Counted from the first letter of the stretch, positions 51,990-60,477 are shown. The stretch: DNA of 64,000 nt from Burkholderia sp. HI2500 (GCF_002223055.1 NZ_NKFL01000006.1:3100001-3164000), one strand, 5' to 3'. Notes: generated from the letters alone by a model not told the origin. Made by a program: numbers and translations.

Positions 51990-52885
51990 GCGGGGTCTCC
52001 CTGCGGCGCGATGCGCACGCGGACGTAATCGGCGAGTGCATCGAGATACGCATCGACCGAGCGCTTCAGCGTGGCGAAGCCCACGTGTTTCGCGAACGCG
52101 GCCTCGTCCATGTACAGCGCGCGGTTGAATTCGATCTGGATGCTGTGGCGCTGCCGCGCGGGATCGGCGAGCGCGGTCAGCAGGTCGCCGCCCTGGTACG
52201 GGTCGTTGATCTGCACGCGATAACCGGCGTCGGCGAACCACTGCGCGGTCCACGCGGTGAAGGCCGGGTCCGCGGTCGTGCCGCGCCGGTCGCTGACGAC
52301 GACGTCCGGCCGCCATGCGCCCGCGTCGACGTTCATCGCGTTGCCGCGGGACTTCATCGAATGGCAGTCGATATGCCACAGCGCGCCGTGCGCGGCGTGC
52401 AGCGGCTCGGCGATGCCGGCGAGCGCGCGGCGGTACGGCAGGTAGTACGCGTCGATCCGGTGGCGTACTGCTTCGAGCGACAGCTTGCGGTCGTATAGCG
52501 GCACGCCGGGCAGCGCGTCGCGACGGATCAGCCCCATCCCGCGCTGCGTGTACGGCTGCGGCGCAAGCGGCTCGGGCCACGGCTCGGCGAGCAGCGTTGC
52601 GTCGATGTCCGTTTCCGCGCGGTTCGGATCGATGTATGCGCGCGGAAACGTCGCGCCGAGCAGCGTGCCGCCGCGCGCGGGCGTGCCGGCCCACAGTTCG
52701 TCGACGTACGCGTCCCACGTCGTGCGGATCGCGTCATCGGGCGCGACGGTGGCGAAGTCCGGCGGATACGCGATGCCGCTGTGCGGCGAGTCGACGACGA
52801 TCGGCAGGGCCGGCACCGTCGGCGTCGCGACGAAATACGCAGGCGATGCGCCGGCGGTCGCGTTGTTGCAATTAAACGTCAGCAT
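51986..52885 (-). CDS. N-formylglutamate amidohydrolase (HutG-like)
   Basis: A 299-residue member of the N-formylglutamate amidohydrolase family. The metal site starts at VDSPHSGIAYP (about 31-41, with the conserved SxHSG), followed by DAYVDELW (about 58-65), DPNRAETDIDA (about 86-96) and WHIDCHSMKSRG (about 169-180). The reaction gives glutamate plus formate from N-formylglutamate, the last step of one histidine degradation route. No other hut genes are near, and it forms an operon with an IclR regulator and a YfcC-type carrier, so a related N-acyl substrate taken from outside is equally possible. Confidence 0.88.
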   Translation of the reverse strand: MLTFNCNNATAGASPAYFVATPTVPALPIVVDSPHSGIAYPPDFATVAPDDAIRTTWDAYVDELWAGTPARGGTLLGATFPRAYIDPNRAETDIDATLLAEPWPEPLAPQPYTQRGMGLIRRDALPGVPLYDRKLSLEAVRHRIDAYYLPYRRALAGIAEPLHAAHGALWHIDCHSMKSRGNAMNVDAGAWRPDVVVSDRRGTTADPAFTAWTAQWFADAGYRVQINDPYQGGDLLTALADPARQRHSIQIEFNRALYMDEAAFAKHVGFATLKRSVDAYLDALADYVRVRIAPQGDPA

Positions 52886-52930
52886 GGGGATCAGGTTCTT
52901 TACCTAGTTTCTCGAAGCGTCTCGTGCGTT

Positions 52931-52949
52931 TGTTTTAATCATTAAAACA
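52931..52949. promoter_or_regulatory. IclR operator before the amidohydrolase operon
   Basis: TGTTTTAAT-C-ATTAAAACA is a perfect 9+1+9 palindrome 46 bases upstream of the amidohydrolase ATG. On the minus strand TTGTGA lies 17-18 bases upstream of a TAATGA within the palindrome, so the operator would overlap the -10 region. Confidence 0.65.
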
Positions 52950-53161
52950 GCGTATCAATATTTCACAACGACTGAAAATCGCGGTCAAGGGCTTTTTGCG
53001 ATATCGGGATTGCGTGTCGAGATCGGGCTGTAATGCCCGTAATTATTGGGTGCGTTTCATTCCTTGAAACGCCTGGAGATTCAGGGGTATTTCACTCCCA
53101 TGTACGATTTTTGGCATCGCTTGACGCTTCAAATCGCCGAATTCGACAATGAATAAGACGA

Positions 53162-53180
53162 TGTTTTATTCAATAAAACA
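53162..53180. promoter_or_regulatory. IclR operator before the porin gene
   Basis: TGTTTTATT-C-AATAAAACA is a perfect 9+1+9 palindrome. It differs from the one at 52931 only by a symmetrical A/T exchange next to the centre. It lies just after the predicted porin -10 (GACAAT, 53145-53150), a position suited for repression. Confidence 0.65.
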
Positions 53181-53234
53181 CGTATCGAGCGAAATAAATC
53201 GCTCCCCATATTCAATCGATAAAAGGGGTCGGAG

Positions 53235-54337
53235 ATGAAGCGGAAAGGAATTGCGGTCGCGCTGGCGGGACTCGCAACGGCGGCGGGTGCGATGCACGCG
53301 CATGCGCAGTCGAGCGTGACGTTGTACGGCGTGGTCGATTCGGGGATCACGTACACGAACAACCAGAACGGGCATGCCGCGTGGCAGGCGACCGGCGGCA
53401 ACGAGCAGGCACGCGCTTCGGGCTGCTCGGCAAGGAGGATCTCGGCGGCGGCACGCGCGCGGTGTTCCGGCTCGAGAACGGCTTCAACATCGAGAGCGGC
53501 GCCGCGAGCCAGGGCGGCCGGCTGTTCGGGCGCCGCGCGTACGTCGGGCTGGAAAACGACCGCTGGGGCACGCTGACGATGGGTCGCCAGTACAACGCGG
53601 CGCAGGAAGTGCTGGAGCCGCTGCAGATCGGCGCGACCACCGCGCTCACGCAGTACGCGCTGCACCCGTTCGACACCGACGACCTGAACAACACGTTCCG
53701 CACCAACAATTCGGTGCAGTACCAGACGCCCGCCTGGTACGGCTTGCGCGCGGTCGGCCTGTACGGCTTCTCGAATTCGACGTCGTTCGCGCAAAACCGC
53801 GTGTGGAGCATCGGCACGAGCTACGAGAACGGGCCGCTGCAACTCGGTGCGGCCTACGTGCGCGTCGATCATCCGGCGCTCGACACCACCGGCGCGGCGG
53901 CATCCGACAACTACTACACGTTCATCAAGGGCGTGACGCGCCAGCAGATCTGGGGCGCGGGCGGCGCGTATGCGTGGGGCGCCGCGACGTTCGGGCTGCT
54001 GTACACGAGTTCGCTGTTCAACCTGCAGACGGGCGGCGCGATGCGCTTCAACAACTACGAGGGCAGCGTGCGCTACCTGATGACGCCCGCGCTGCAGTTC
54101 GCGCTCGGCGAAACCTATACGCAGGTGTTCGCGTCGCAAGGGCCGAAGCCGAGTTCGCACTACCTGCAGACGAGCGTCGGTGCGCAGTATTTCCTGTCGA
54201 AGCGCACCGATATCTACGTGAACGCGTTCTACCAGCGTGCGTCGTCGAACACGGTGGCCGCGATCGAAGGCATCTCGAATCCGTCGAGCACGCGCACGCA
54301 GATCGTCGCGGTGACGGGCATCCGCCACAAGTTCTGA
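53235..54337 (+). pseudogene. outer-membrane porin gene broken by a one-base frameshift
   Basis: The first frame encodes a signal peptide (MKRKGIAVALAGLATAAGA...HAQ) and the porin start SSVTLYGVVDSGITYTNNQN, then loses sense at about 53408. From there the second frame continues TRFGLLGKEDLGGGTRAVFR through to a proper C-terminal strand ending IVAVTGIRHKF. Inserting one G in CAG-GCACG (53408-53410) would restore EQGTRFGLLG, the conserved porin turn. The repaired product would be 367 residues, a normal length. As it stands only a short N-terminal fragment (113 codons, ending at 53576) can be made. It could be a true mutation or a sequencing error. Confidence 0.85.
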
Positions 54338-54372
54338 CGCGGCGCCAGGCCGCGGGCGCGCGCTCGTTCTGC

Positions 54373-55209
54373 TTACAGCCGGATCAGCGCCGCGCCCGCC
54401 ACCACCAGCGCACACGCGGCGAGCCGCTGCGCGCCGGGCCGCTCGCGCATCACGAGCCAGCCGATCGCGACCGCGAAGATCGAGCTCGTTTCGCGCAGCG
54501 CCGACACCGTGCCGACCGGCAAGTACCGGTACGCGAGGATCACGATCCCGTACGCGGCGAGCGAGATCGTGCCGGCGATCGCGCCCTGCGTGAGCGCGGT
54601 GCGCGAGCCGAGCACCGCGCGCGGGCCGCCACGCACCGCGCACACCAGCACGAATTGCGGCACGCTCCACAGCACGTACACCCACGCGATGTAGCCGAGC
54701 GCGCTGCCGGATACGCGCGAGCCGATGCCGTCGCAGATCGAATACGCGGCGATGAACACGCCCGTGAGCAGCGCGAACGGCACGCCTTCGCCGGAGAACC
54801 GGAAGCCGCGCCGCAGTGCGAGCGACATGATGCCGAACGACACGAGCGCGATGCCCGCGAAGCCGAGCGGCGTCGGCCGCTCATGCAGGATCGCGAGCGC
54901 GAGTACCGACACGAGCAGCGGAGAAATCCCGCGTGCGATCGGGTAGATCTGCCCGAATTCGCCGCTGCGATACGCGCGCGCCAGCGTGAAGCAGTACGCG
55001 ACCTCGAGCACGGCCGACCCGGCGATATACGGCCACGCGGCGGGCGCCGGCGCGGGCAGCAGCGCGGCGCCGGCCGCGCCGAACACGAAATACGGCAGCG
55101 ACATCGTGCCGAGCTGGACGAGCCGGTCTTCACTGACGTGGAGGAAGGCATTCCAGATCGCGTGCAGCAACGCGGAGCACAGCACGAGGCCGATGAAGAG
55201 GTGGTCCAT
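54373..55209 (-). CDS. EamA/DMT-family transporter
   Basis: A 278-residue membrane protein with about ten helices in two EamA repeats. It begins MDHLFIGLVLCSALLHAIWN (EamA start with the AIWN pattern), has ARAYRSGEFGQIYPIARGIS (about 81-100) and the second-repeat equivalent YRYLPVGTVSALRETSSIFA (about 228-247). Drug/metabolite transporters of this group export small metabolites. The ATG at 55209 was chosen as the homologous start. It is divergent from selD, with 115 bases between; no functional link is obvious. Confidence 0.87.
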   Translation of the reverse strand: MDHLFIGLVLCSALLHAIWNAFLHVSEDRLVQLGTMSLPYFVFGAAGAALLPAPAPAAWPYIAGSAVLEVAYCFTLARAYRSGEFGQIYPIARGISPLLVSVLALAILHERPTPLGFAGIALVSFGIMSLALRRGFRFSGEGVPFALLTGVFIAAYSICDGIGSRVSGSALGYIAWVYVLWSVPQFVLVCAVRGGPRAVLGSRTALTQGAIAGTISLAAYGIVILAYRYLPVGTVSALRETSSIFAVAIGWLVMRERPGAQRLAACALVVAGAALIRL

Positions 55210-55324
55210 GGACGAAGGGGCGGACAGGGGCGGGAGCGGAGGCGGCGCGATCATTATGTGGGTATCGGGCGCACTCGCAAGGAATTGTCGATAATGGCGT
55301 GTTGTTATTCACCGGATGCCGACC

Positions 55325-56389
55325 ATGACCGAAGCCACCCAAGCCCAGCCTGCCGTTCCGCGCCTCACGAGCCTGTCACATGGCGGCGGCTGCGGCTGCA
55401 AGATCGCGCCGGGCGTGCTGTCCGAGCTGCTGAAGCGCGCGACGCCGCCCGCGCTGTTCCCGGATCTGCTGGTCGGCACCGAGACCTCCGACGACGCAGC
55501 CGTCTACCGCCTCAACGACGAGCAGGCGATCGTCGCGACCACCGACTTCTTCATGCCGATCGTCGACGATCCGTTCGACTTCGGCCGCATCGCCGCGACC
55601 AACGCGCTGTCCGACGTCTATGCGATGGGCGGCAAGCCGATCCTCGCGCTCGCGCTGGTCGGCATGCCGATCAACGTGCTGCCGCACGAAACGATCGCGG
55701 CCGTGCTGCGCGGCGGCGAATCGGTGTGCGCGGACGCCGGCATCCCGGTCGCGGGCGGCCATTCGATCGATTCGGTCGAGCCGATCTACGGGCTTGCGGC
55801 AATCGGCGTCGTGCATCCGTCGCGCGTGAAGCGCAATGCGGCCGCGCGCGCGGGCGACGTGCTCGTGCTCGGCAAGCCGCTCGGCGTCGGTGTGCTGTCC
55901 GCCGCGCTGAAGAAGAACCAGCTCGATGCCGATGGCTATGCGCAGATGGTCGCGACGACCACCAAGCTGAACCGGCCGGGCGCCGAGCTCGCCGCGCTGC
56001 CGGGCGTGCATGCGCTGACCGACGTGACGGGCTTCGGGCTGCTCGGCCATACGCTCGAGCTGGCGCGCGGCGCGCACCTCACCGCGCGCGTGCACTATGC
56101 GTCGCTGCCGTGGCTCGCGGGCGTCGAGGCGTTCGTCGCCGATGGCGTGTTCACCGGCGCGTCAGGCCGCAACTGGGCCGCATACGGCACGGACGTGCGG
56201 CTGGCCGCCACGCTGCCGCCCGTCGCGCAGGCGCTGCTGACCGATCCGCAGACGTCGGGCGGCTTGCTGGTCGCGTGCGCACCGGAGGCCGTCGACGACG
56301 TGCTCGCGTGCTTCCGTGCCGACGGCTTCGACCGCGCGGGCGTGATCGGCGAGATGGTGGACGGGCCCGCACGCGTCGACGTCGCGTGA
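55325..56389 (+). CDS. selD: selenide, water dikinase (selenophosphate synthetase)
   Basis: A 354-residue SelD. It makes selenophosphate from selenide and ATP for selenocysteine or selenouridine formation. The glycine-rich active-site loop LSHGGGCGCKIAPG carries catalytic Cys23 and Lys26; the codon is a normal Cys, not UGA. Further marks are TTDFFMPIVDDPFDFGRIAA (about 76-95), NALSDVYAMGG (about 97-107), AGGHSIDSVEPIYGL (about 140) and LTDPQTSGGLLVA (about 303-315). An ATG three codons upstream (55316) is possible. In Burkholderia it is often followed by the tRNA 2-selenouridine synthase gene, which is not seen here; a LysE-type exporter gene follows instead. Confidence 0.95.
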   Translation: MTEATQAQPAVPRLTSLSHGGGCGCKIAPGVLSELLKRATPPALFPDLLVGTETSDDAAVYRLNDEQAIVATTDFFMPIVDDPFDFGRIAATNALSDVYAMGGKPILALALVGMPINVLPHETIAAVLRGGESVCADAGIPVAGGHSIDSVEPIYGLAAIGVVHPSRVKRNAAARAGDVLVLGKPLGVGVLSAALKKNQLDADGYAQMVATTTKLNRPGAELAALPGVHALTDVTGFGLLGHTLELARGAHLTARVHYASLPWLAGVEAFVADGVFTGASGRNWAAYGTDVRLAATLPPVAQALLTDPQTSGGLLVACAPEAVDDVLACFRADGFDRAGVIGEMVDGPARVDVA

Positions 56390-56431
56390 CGCTCACGCGC
56401 CACACAGGATTTTTTTTGCGGTCGCTAGAAT

Positions 56432-56455
56432 CGATGCCTTCCATCGAAGGCATCG
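56432..56455 (+). promoter_or_regulatory. stem-loop in the leader of the LysE-type gene
   Basis: CGATGCCTT-ccatcg-AAGGCATCG is a perfect 9-bp inverted repeat ending eight bases before the ATG at 56463, so it would cover the ribosome-binding region of the mRNA or serve as an operator. A TAGAAT (56426-56431) just before it could be a -10 element. Confidence 0.4.
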
Positions 56456-56462
56456 ACGACCG

Positions 56463-57053
56463 ATGAACGACTTCCTGTTCGGGCTGATGATCGCGCTGTC
56501 GGTCGGGCCCGTTGCGCTGATGATCGCGAACTACGGGATGCGCGCCGGCACCGCAAGCGGCGTGCGCGCGGCGGTGGGTGTCGCGATGGCCGACGGCTGC
56601 TATGCGGTCGTCGCATTCACGCTCGGTGCGATGCTCGCGAGCACGCTCGCCGCCCATCTGTCGCTGTTTCGCCTGGTCGGCGCGCTCGTGCTGCTCGCGA
56701 TGGGCGCGCGGATGCTGTGGCAGGCGCTGCGGGATCGCCGCCGCACGCTCGACGGTGATGCACGGCCGCCGGGCAGCCGCCCGTTTTCATCGATGTTCTT
56801 CGTCACGCTGGCGAACCCGCTCACGATCCTGTTGTTCTACGGTTATGCAACGGCTGCCGCCGGTGCGCATCGGCACTGGCTGCTGGGTGCCGCGTGCGTG
56901 TTTGCCGGCAGCCTCGCGGGGCAGCTCGTGTTCGCATTCGGCGGCAGCGTGATCGGGCGGATCGTGAAGTCGCCGGCGTTGCTCGCGGCGAGCCATGTGG
57001 TCGCCGCGCTTGTCGTGCTGGGTTACGGGGTGGCGGGGCTGGCGCGGCTGTAG
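56463..57053 (+). CDS. LysE-family amino acid exporter
   Basis: A 196-residue membrane protein with about six helices. The first segment FLFGLMIALSVGPVALMIAN (about 4-23) contains the conserved GP of LysE/RhtB proteins, followed by GVRAAVGVAMADGCYAVVAF (about 34-53) and FVTLANPLTILLFYG (about 111-125). The family exports amino acids or their analogues using the proton gradient. It lies 73 bases downstream of selD on the same strand with its own probable promoter region containing a hairpin. Substrate unknown. Confidence 0.88.
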   Translation: MNDFLFGLMIALSVGPVALMIANYGMRAGTASGVRAAVGVAMADGCYAVVAFTLGAMLASTLAAHLSLFRLVGALVLLAMGARMLWQALRDRRRTLDGDARPPGSRPFSSMFFVTLANPLTILLFYGYATAAAGAHRHWLLGAACVFAGSLAGQLVFAFGGSVIGRIVKSPALLAASHVVAALVVLGYGVAGLARL

Positions 57054-57298
57054 CGGTGCCGGGTGACACGCGTGCACGTGCGATTGACGTGCCGGTGTCG
57101 AGCAACCGGATAGTAATCCTGATGGTGTGTCGACGCGCGGAGACCATTTCCTTCGTCATTCCCGCGCGTACCCGACCCGCACCGACGCACCGTCGCCGTT
57201 TCGTAGTCGGGTTCCGCATCGGGCACGCGCGTTCTATACTCCGACGCGCAGTCTACGAGAGCCGTTCTCACCCAACATCATCGAAACAAGGAACGCCG

Positions 57299-58378
57299 AT
57301 GCTGACTCGCTCCATTCTTTCCGCCGCTGCATTCTCGCTCGCAGCCTGTGCGACCGCGCCGTCGATCGCGCAGGACAACCAGGGCAACAACGCGGGCAAC
57401 AATGCATTCGCCGAGACCGGTGCGCAGGGCCGCCCGGTCAAGGTCATGATCATCACGATGTTCGGTCCGGAGGGCCAGGCCTGGCTCGACCGGATCGGCC
57501 CGTGGCGCGACATCGCCGTGCCCGGTCTGTCGCCCGACTATCCGAACGTGCATTGCAACAAGCAGGACGTGTGCGTGGTCACGACCGGCATGGGCTATGC
57601 GAACGCGTCGGCGACGATCATGGCGCTCACGTTCTCGCAGCGCTTCGACCTGCGCCGCACGTACTTCCTGATTTCCGGCATCGCGGGCGTCGACCCCGCG
57701 CAAGGCACGGTCGGTTCGGCCGCGTGGTCGAAATACCTGGTCGATTTCAGCCTGCAGTGGGAGCTCGATGCACGCGAGATTCCGGCCGGCTGGAATACGG
57801 GCTTCCTCGGCATCAACACGAAGAGCCCGAACGACAAGCCGCCGCTCGACTATCGCACCGAGGTGTTCCAGCTCAACCCGCAGCTGACCGACGCCGCGGT
57901 CGCGCTGTCGCGCAACGTCGTGCTCGCCGACAGCGCGCAGGCGCAGGCCGCACGCGCGAAGTTCAACTACGCGCCGGCGAACCGGCCGCCGACGGTGATC
58001 CAGTGCGACACGTCATCGGGCAACACGTGGTTCTCGGGCACGCTGATCGGCGAGCGCGCGCGCCAGTGGACGAAGATCCTGACCGACGGCAAGGGCACGT
58101 ACTGCATGACCGCGCAGGAAGACAACGCGACGTATGAGGCGCTCAAGCGCGCGGCGAGCGTGAAGCGGGTCGACCTGTCGCGCGTCGCGGTGCTGCGCAC
58201 CGGGTCCGATTTCGACCGGCCGTATGCGGGGCAGACGAGTGCCGACAACCTGCTGAACTACGCGGACCAGGGCGGCTTCGCCCCGGCGACCGAAAACCTG
58301 TACCGCGCGGGCAATCCGCTCGTGCAGGACATCGTGACGCACTGGGGCGAATGGCGTGACGGGGTGCCGCGCCGGTAA
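57299..58378 (+). CDS. NUP-family (purine nucleoside permease) exported protein
   Basis: A 359-residue protein with a cleavable N-terminus (hydrophobic LSAAAFSLAACATAPSIAQ, about 6-24, containing LAAC that could be a lipobox). The mature part starts VKVMIITMFGPEGQAWLDRI (about 49-68) and includes VVTTGMGYANASATIMAL (about 93-110), FLISGIAGVDPAQGTVGSAA (about 124-143) and the C-terminal RTGSDFDRPYAGQTSADNLL. This pattern, GMGYANAS and SGIAGVDP, is that of the NUP family related to nucleoside phosphorylases. It has no membrane helices beyond the leader, so a periplasmic or lipoprotein nucleoside-binding or phosphorolysing role is more likely than transport. The start follows AAGGAACGCCG. Confidence 0.85.
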   Translation: MLTRSILSAAAFSLAACATAPSIAQDNQGNNAGNNAFAETGAQGRPVKVMIITMFGPEGQAWLDRIGPWRDIAVPGLSPDYPNVHCNKQDVCVVTTGMGYANASATIMALTFSQRFDLRRTYFLISGIAGVDPAQGTVGSAAWSKYLVDFSLQWELDAREIPAGWNTGFLGINTKSPNDKPPLDYRTEVFQLNPQLTDAAVALSRNVVLADSAQAQAARAKFNYAPANRPPTVIQCDTSSGNTWFSGTLIGERARQWTKILTDGKGTYCMTAQEDNATYEALKRAASVKRVDLSRVAVLRTGSDFDRPYAGQTSADNLLNYADQGGFAPATENLYRAGNPLVQDIVTHWGEWRDGVPRR

Positions 58379-58403
58379 GTGCCGGACGACGACTCAGCCG
58401 CGA

Positions 58404-58493
58404 TCAGTGCGCGTGCGGGGCCGAACGGAACGGCGTCCATACCGGCGTGGTGTCGTCCCAGTGATCGAGCGGCGAAGGGAGTTGATCGTTCAT
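58404..58493 (-). CDS. candidate 29-residue small protein
   Basis: The reading frame starts at the second of two adjacent ATG codons, six bases after a perfect AGGAG. It encodes a short acidic-to-neutral peptide, MNDQLPSPLDHWDDTTPVWT and nine more residues, ending in a HAH tail. It has no hydrophobic segment. It lies about 105 bases downstream of the DUF4148 gene on the same strand and convergent with the NUP gene. Coding potential rests on the strong ribosome-binding site and the non-random proline/aspartate/tryptophan composition; no family is recognised. Confidence 0.45.
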   Translation of the reverse strand: MNDQLPSPLDHWDDTTPVWTPFRSAPHAH

Positions 58494-58597
58494 CATGTTC
58501 TCCTGCAACTAACTATCTAGCTGACTGACTCGGCGAGTCGTCGATGGCGGGTTCGAAACGCCGCGCGCGGGGCAACCCGTTGCGCGGCGTTGCGCGT

Positions 58598-58891
58598 TTA
58601 CCGGCCCCCGCCGGCGAGCTGGTTGCTTTCCGGCATCGAGCGATACGGGCCTTGCGCCAGTTCGAGCCCTTGCGGATACGAGTTGGCCTTGCGCAGGTAC
58701 GCGAGCGTGCCGTCCTTGCGTGCCTGCTCGACTTCCGCGTTCACTTCGGCGCGGGTACGCGGGCCGTTGTGTTGCGAGTACCACGACGTGTTGCCGTAGT
58801 CGCCGGCATGCGGGGTGCCGGAATCGGCGAAGGCCGGGGCGGACACGGCGAGCGTGAGGGCGAGGGCGGAGAGAAGATGGCGGCGGTTCAT
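58598..58891 (-). CDS. DUF4148 domain-containing exported protein
   Basis: A 97-residue exported protein. Signal peptide at about 1-22 (MNRRHLLSALALTLAVSAPAFA), then the DUF4148 core TRAEVNAEVEQARKDGTLAY (about 45-64), RKANSYPQGLELAQGP. DUF4148 proteins are small periplasmic proteins abundant in Burkholderia; their function is not known. AGGAG precedes the ATG at 58891, which decides the start over a longer frame to 58969. Confidence 0.9.
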   Translation of the reverse strand: MNRRHLLSALALTLAVSAPAFADSGTPHAGDYGNTSWYSQHNGPRTRAEVNAEVEQARKDGTLAYLRKANSYPQGLELAQGPYRSMPESNQLAGGGR

Positions 58892-59298
58892 GGCGAGACT
58901 CCTGGAATGTCGGAGCTGGCGCTGAGCGCTTACTCCGGTCCCATCAAGCGGGATCTGTTCGATGCGCAACGAGGTGCGCGACAGGGTTTACTCTAGGTAT
59001 CTGTTCCGTCGCGATAAATGCGGCAGATGCGAATTGAATTGTCGTGTCAGTGGAACAATCGCCATCCGTACACCCGGCAGGGTTATGCGGAAATCGCTCG
59101 AACCCGCTTGCAGCGGGCCTCGCACGGGCGCGACGACGGCGCGCGGCGACGCAGGCGGACGATTGCGTCGCCTGGCACAAAGGTTTGCTGCGGATTCGGG
59201 AAGGATCGGCTGCGCCGGGCGGGAAATGGGGCGCGGAGGCGGGGCGACACGCGGGCCTGGCAGCCCGCGTGTGCGGTTCAGTTGCTCAGTTCAGGCGC
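58892..59298. other. intergenic region between DUF4148 and ceoR genes
   Basis: In 407 bases I see no convincing gene. The left part should hold the DUF4148 promoter. Plus-strand frames through it have no ribosome-binding site or family similarity. A clear hairpin at the right end (59247-59272) closes the ceoR transcript. Confidence 0.5.
59247..59272 (-). terminator. hairpin after ceoR
   Basis: ACACGCGGGC-ctggca-GCCCGCGTGT is a perfect 10-bp stem 27 bases downstream of the LysR stop codon on the minus strand. There is no T-run. Confidence 0.55.
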
Positions 59299-60303
59299 TT
59301 ACGCAACCCACTCGTTGATGACCGGCGTGTCGAGCGCCGGTGCGCGTTCGGCTTCCTCGAACGTGCGCTTGCTGCACGTCGCGTCGAGGCTGCCCTTGCC
59401 GCTCAGCAGCGGGCAGCGGTCGAACACCTCGGCGATCCAGTCGACGAACACGCGCACCTTCGGCGACAGATGGCGGCTGTGCGGATACACGACCGAGATC
59501 GGCATCGGCAGCGGCTTGACGCCCGGCAGCACTTCCTTGAGCCGGCCTTCGCGCAGATGCGGCAGCACCATGAAGAGCGGCGGCTGGATCAGCCCGAAGC
59601 CTTCGATCCCGCAGGTCACGTACGCATCCGCGTCGTTGACCGACACGATGCCTTCCATCTTCATCTCGACTTCCTTGCCGTCGGTCAGGAACGTCCAGTC
59701 GATCGTGCGGCCGGTGCGGCTCGAGAAGTAGTTGACGGCCTTGTGCTGGTTCAGGTCGTCGATCGTCTGCGGCTCGCCGTGGCGCTCGAGATAGTCGGGC
59801 GACGCGACCGTCACGCATTCGAACAGGCCGACCCGGCGTGCGACGAGCGACGAGTCCTGCAGCGCACCGACGCGGATCACGCAATCGACCCCTTCCTGCA
59901 GCAGGTCGACCGGCCGGTCGGACAGGCCGAGCTGCAGGTCGATGTCCGGATAGCGCGTATGGAATTCGCACAGCGACGGAATCACGAGCAGCCGCCCGAT
60001 CGAACCCGGCATGTCGATACGCAACTTTCCGTGCGGCTTCCGGTTGTTCGCCTGGAAGCTCGCCTCGGTTTCCTCGACGTCCGCGAGGATCCGCACGCAT
60101 CGTTCGTAGTACGCGGCGCCGTCCGGCGTGAGCGACAGCCGGCGCGTGGTCCGGTGCATCAGCCGCACACCGAGGAATGCTTCGAGATTCTGGATGATCG
60201 TCGTGACGGACGCTCGCGGCAAGCTGAGCGTTTCTGCTGCCTTGGTGAAGCTGCTTGTATCGACGACGCGAGTAAACACCTGCATGGCCTGAAGCCGGTC
60301 CAT
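59299..60303 (-). CDS. ceoR: LysR-family regulator of the ceo efflux operon
   Basis: A 334-residue LysR regulator: HTH about 1-60 (MDRLQAMQVFTRVVDTSSFT, then TLSLPRASVTTIIQNLEAFL) and an effector domain of the type LRIDMPGSIGRLLVIPSLCE (about 95-114). It is divergent from llpE-ceoA-ceoB, the arrangement of ceoR in B. cenocepacia and of bpeT in B. pseudomallei, where the regulator activates an RND pump for chloramphenicol, trimethoprim and fluoroquinolones and salicylate acts as inducer. The long C-terminal tail after about residue 300 is typical of BpeT/CeoR. GGAGG precedes the ATG; a GTG lies one codon upstream. Confidence 0.88.
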   Translation of the reverse strand: MDRLQAMQVFTRVVDTSSFTKAAETLSLPRASVTTIIQNLEAFLGVRLMHRTTRRLSLTPDGAAYYERCVRILADVEETEASFQANNRKPHGKLRIDMPGSIGRLLVIPSLCEFHTRYPDIDLQLGLSDRPVDLLQEGVDCVIRVGALQDSSLVARRVGLFECVTVASPDYLERHGEPQTIDDLNQHKAVNYFSSRTGRTIDWTFLTDGKEVEMKMEGIVSVNDADAYVTCGIEGFGLIQPPLFMVLPHLREGRLKEVLPGVKPLPMPISVVYPHSRHLSPKVRVFVDWIAEVFDRCPLLSGKGSLDATCSKRTFEEAERAPALDTPVINEWVA

Positions 60304-60477
60304 CACAACCTCCGCAATCTAATGAGCCTCCGGAACAAGAAGGCTGCGCTACCTCGTGGGTAAACGCAGCCTCGGATTGTTCGGGGGCGTTGAATTGTGT
60401 TGCCGGATTATAGGCATTTATCCCAATGTCTGCCGGACCCAGAATTCGTTCCATCTCGAAATGGATGCTGCATCGTC

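Larger units (their letters stand above)
52886..53234. other. AT-rich divergent control region between amidohydrolase and porin genes
   Basis: This 349-bp gap has two matching palindromic operators (52931-52949 and 53162-53180), a GCGTTTCA-N5-TGAAACGC hairpin in the middle (53052-53072), and a possible porin promoter (TTGACG at 53121, GACAAT at 53145). No gene was found. Confidence 0.6.

Noticed and set aside
49459..52053. 864-codon minus-strand frame
   Set aside because: It covers the YfcC carrier and IclR genes in another frame and reads as Arg-rich low-complexity sequence.
55380..55410. Selenocysteine in SelD
   Set aside because: The catalytic position is an ordinary TGC cysteine codon in GGCTGCGGCTGC; there is no in-frame TGA.
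53374..56466. 1030-codon open frame on the plus strand through porin, EamA and selD genes
   Set aside because: It is a GC-rich shadow frame full of Arg/Ala/Gly repeats that crosses three well-recognised genes in other frames and on the other strand.
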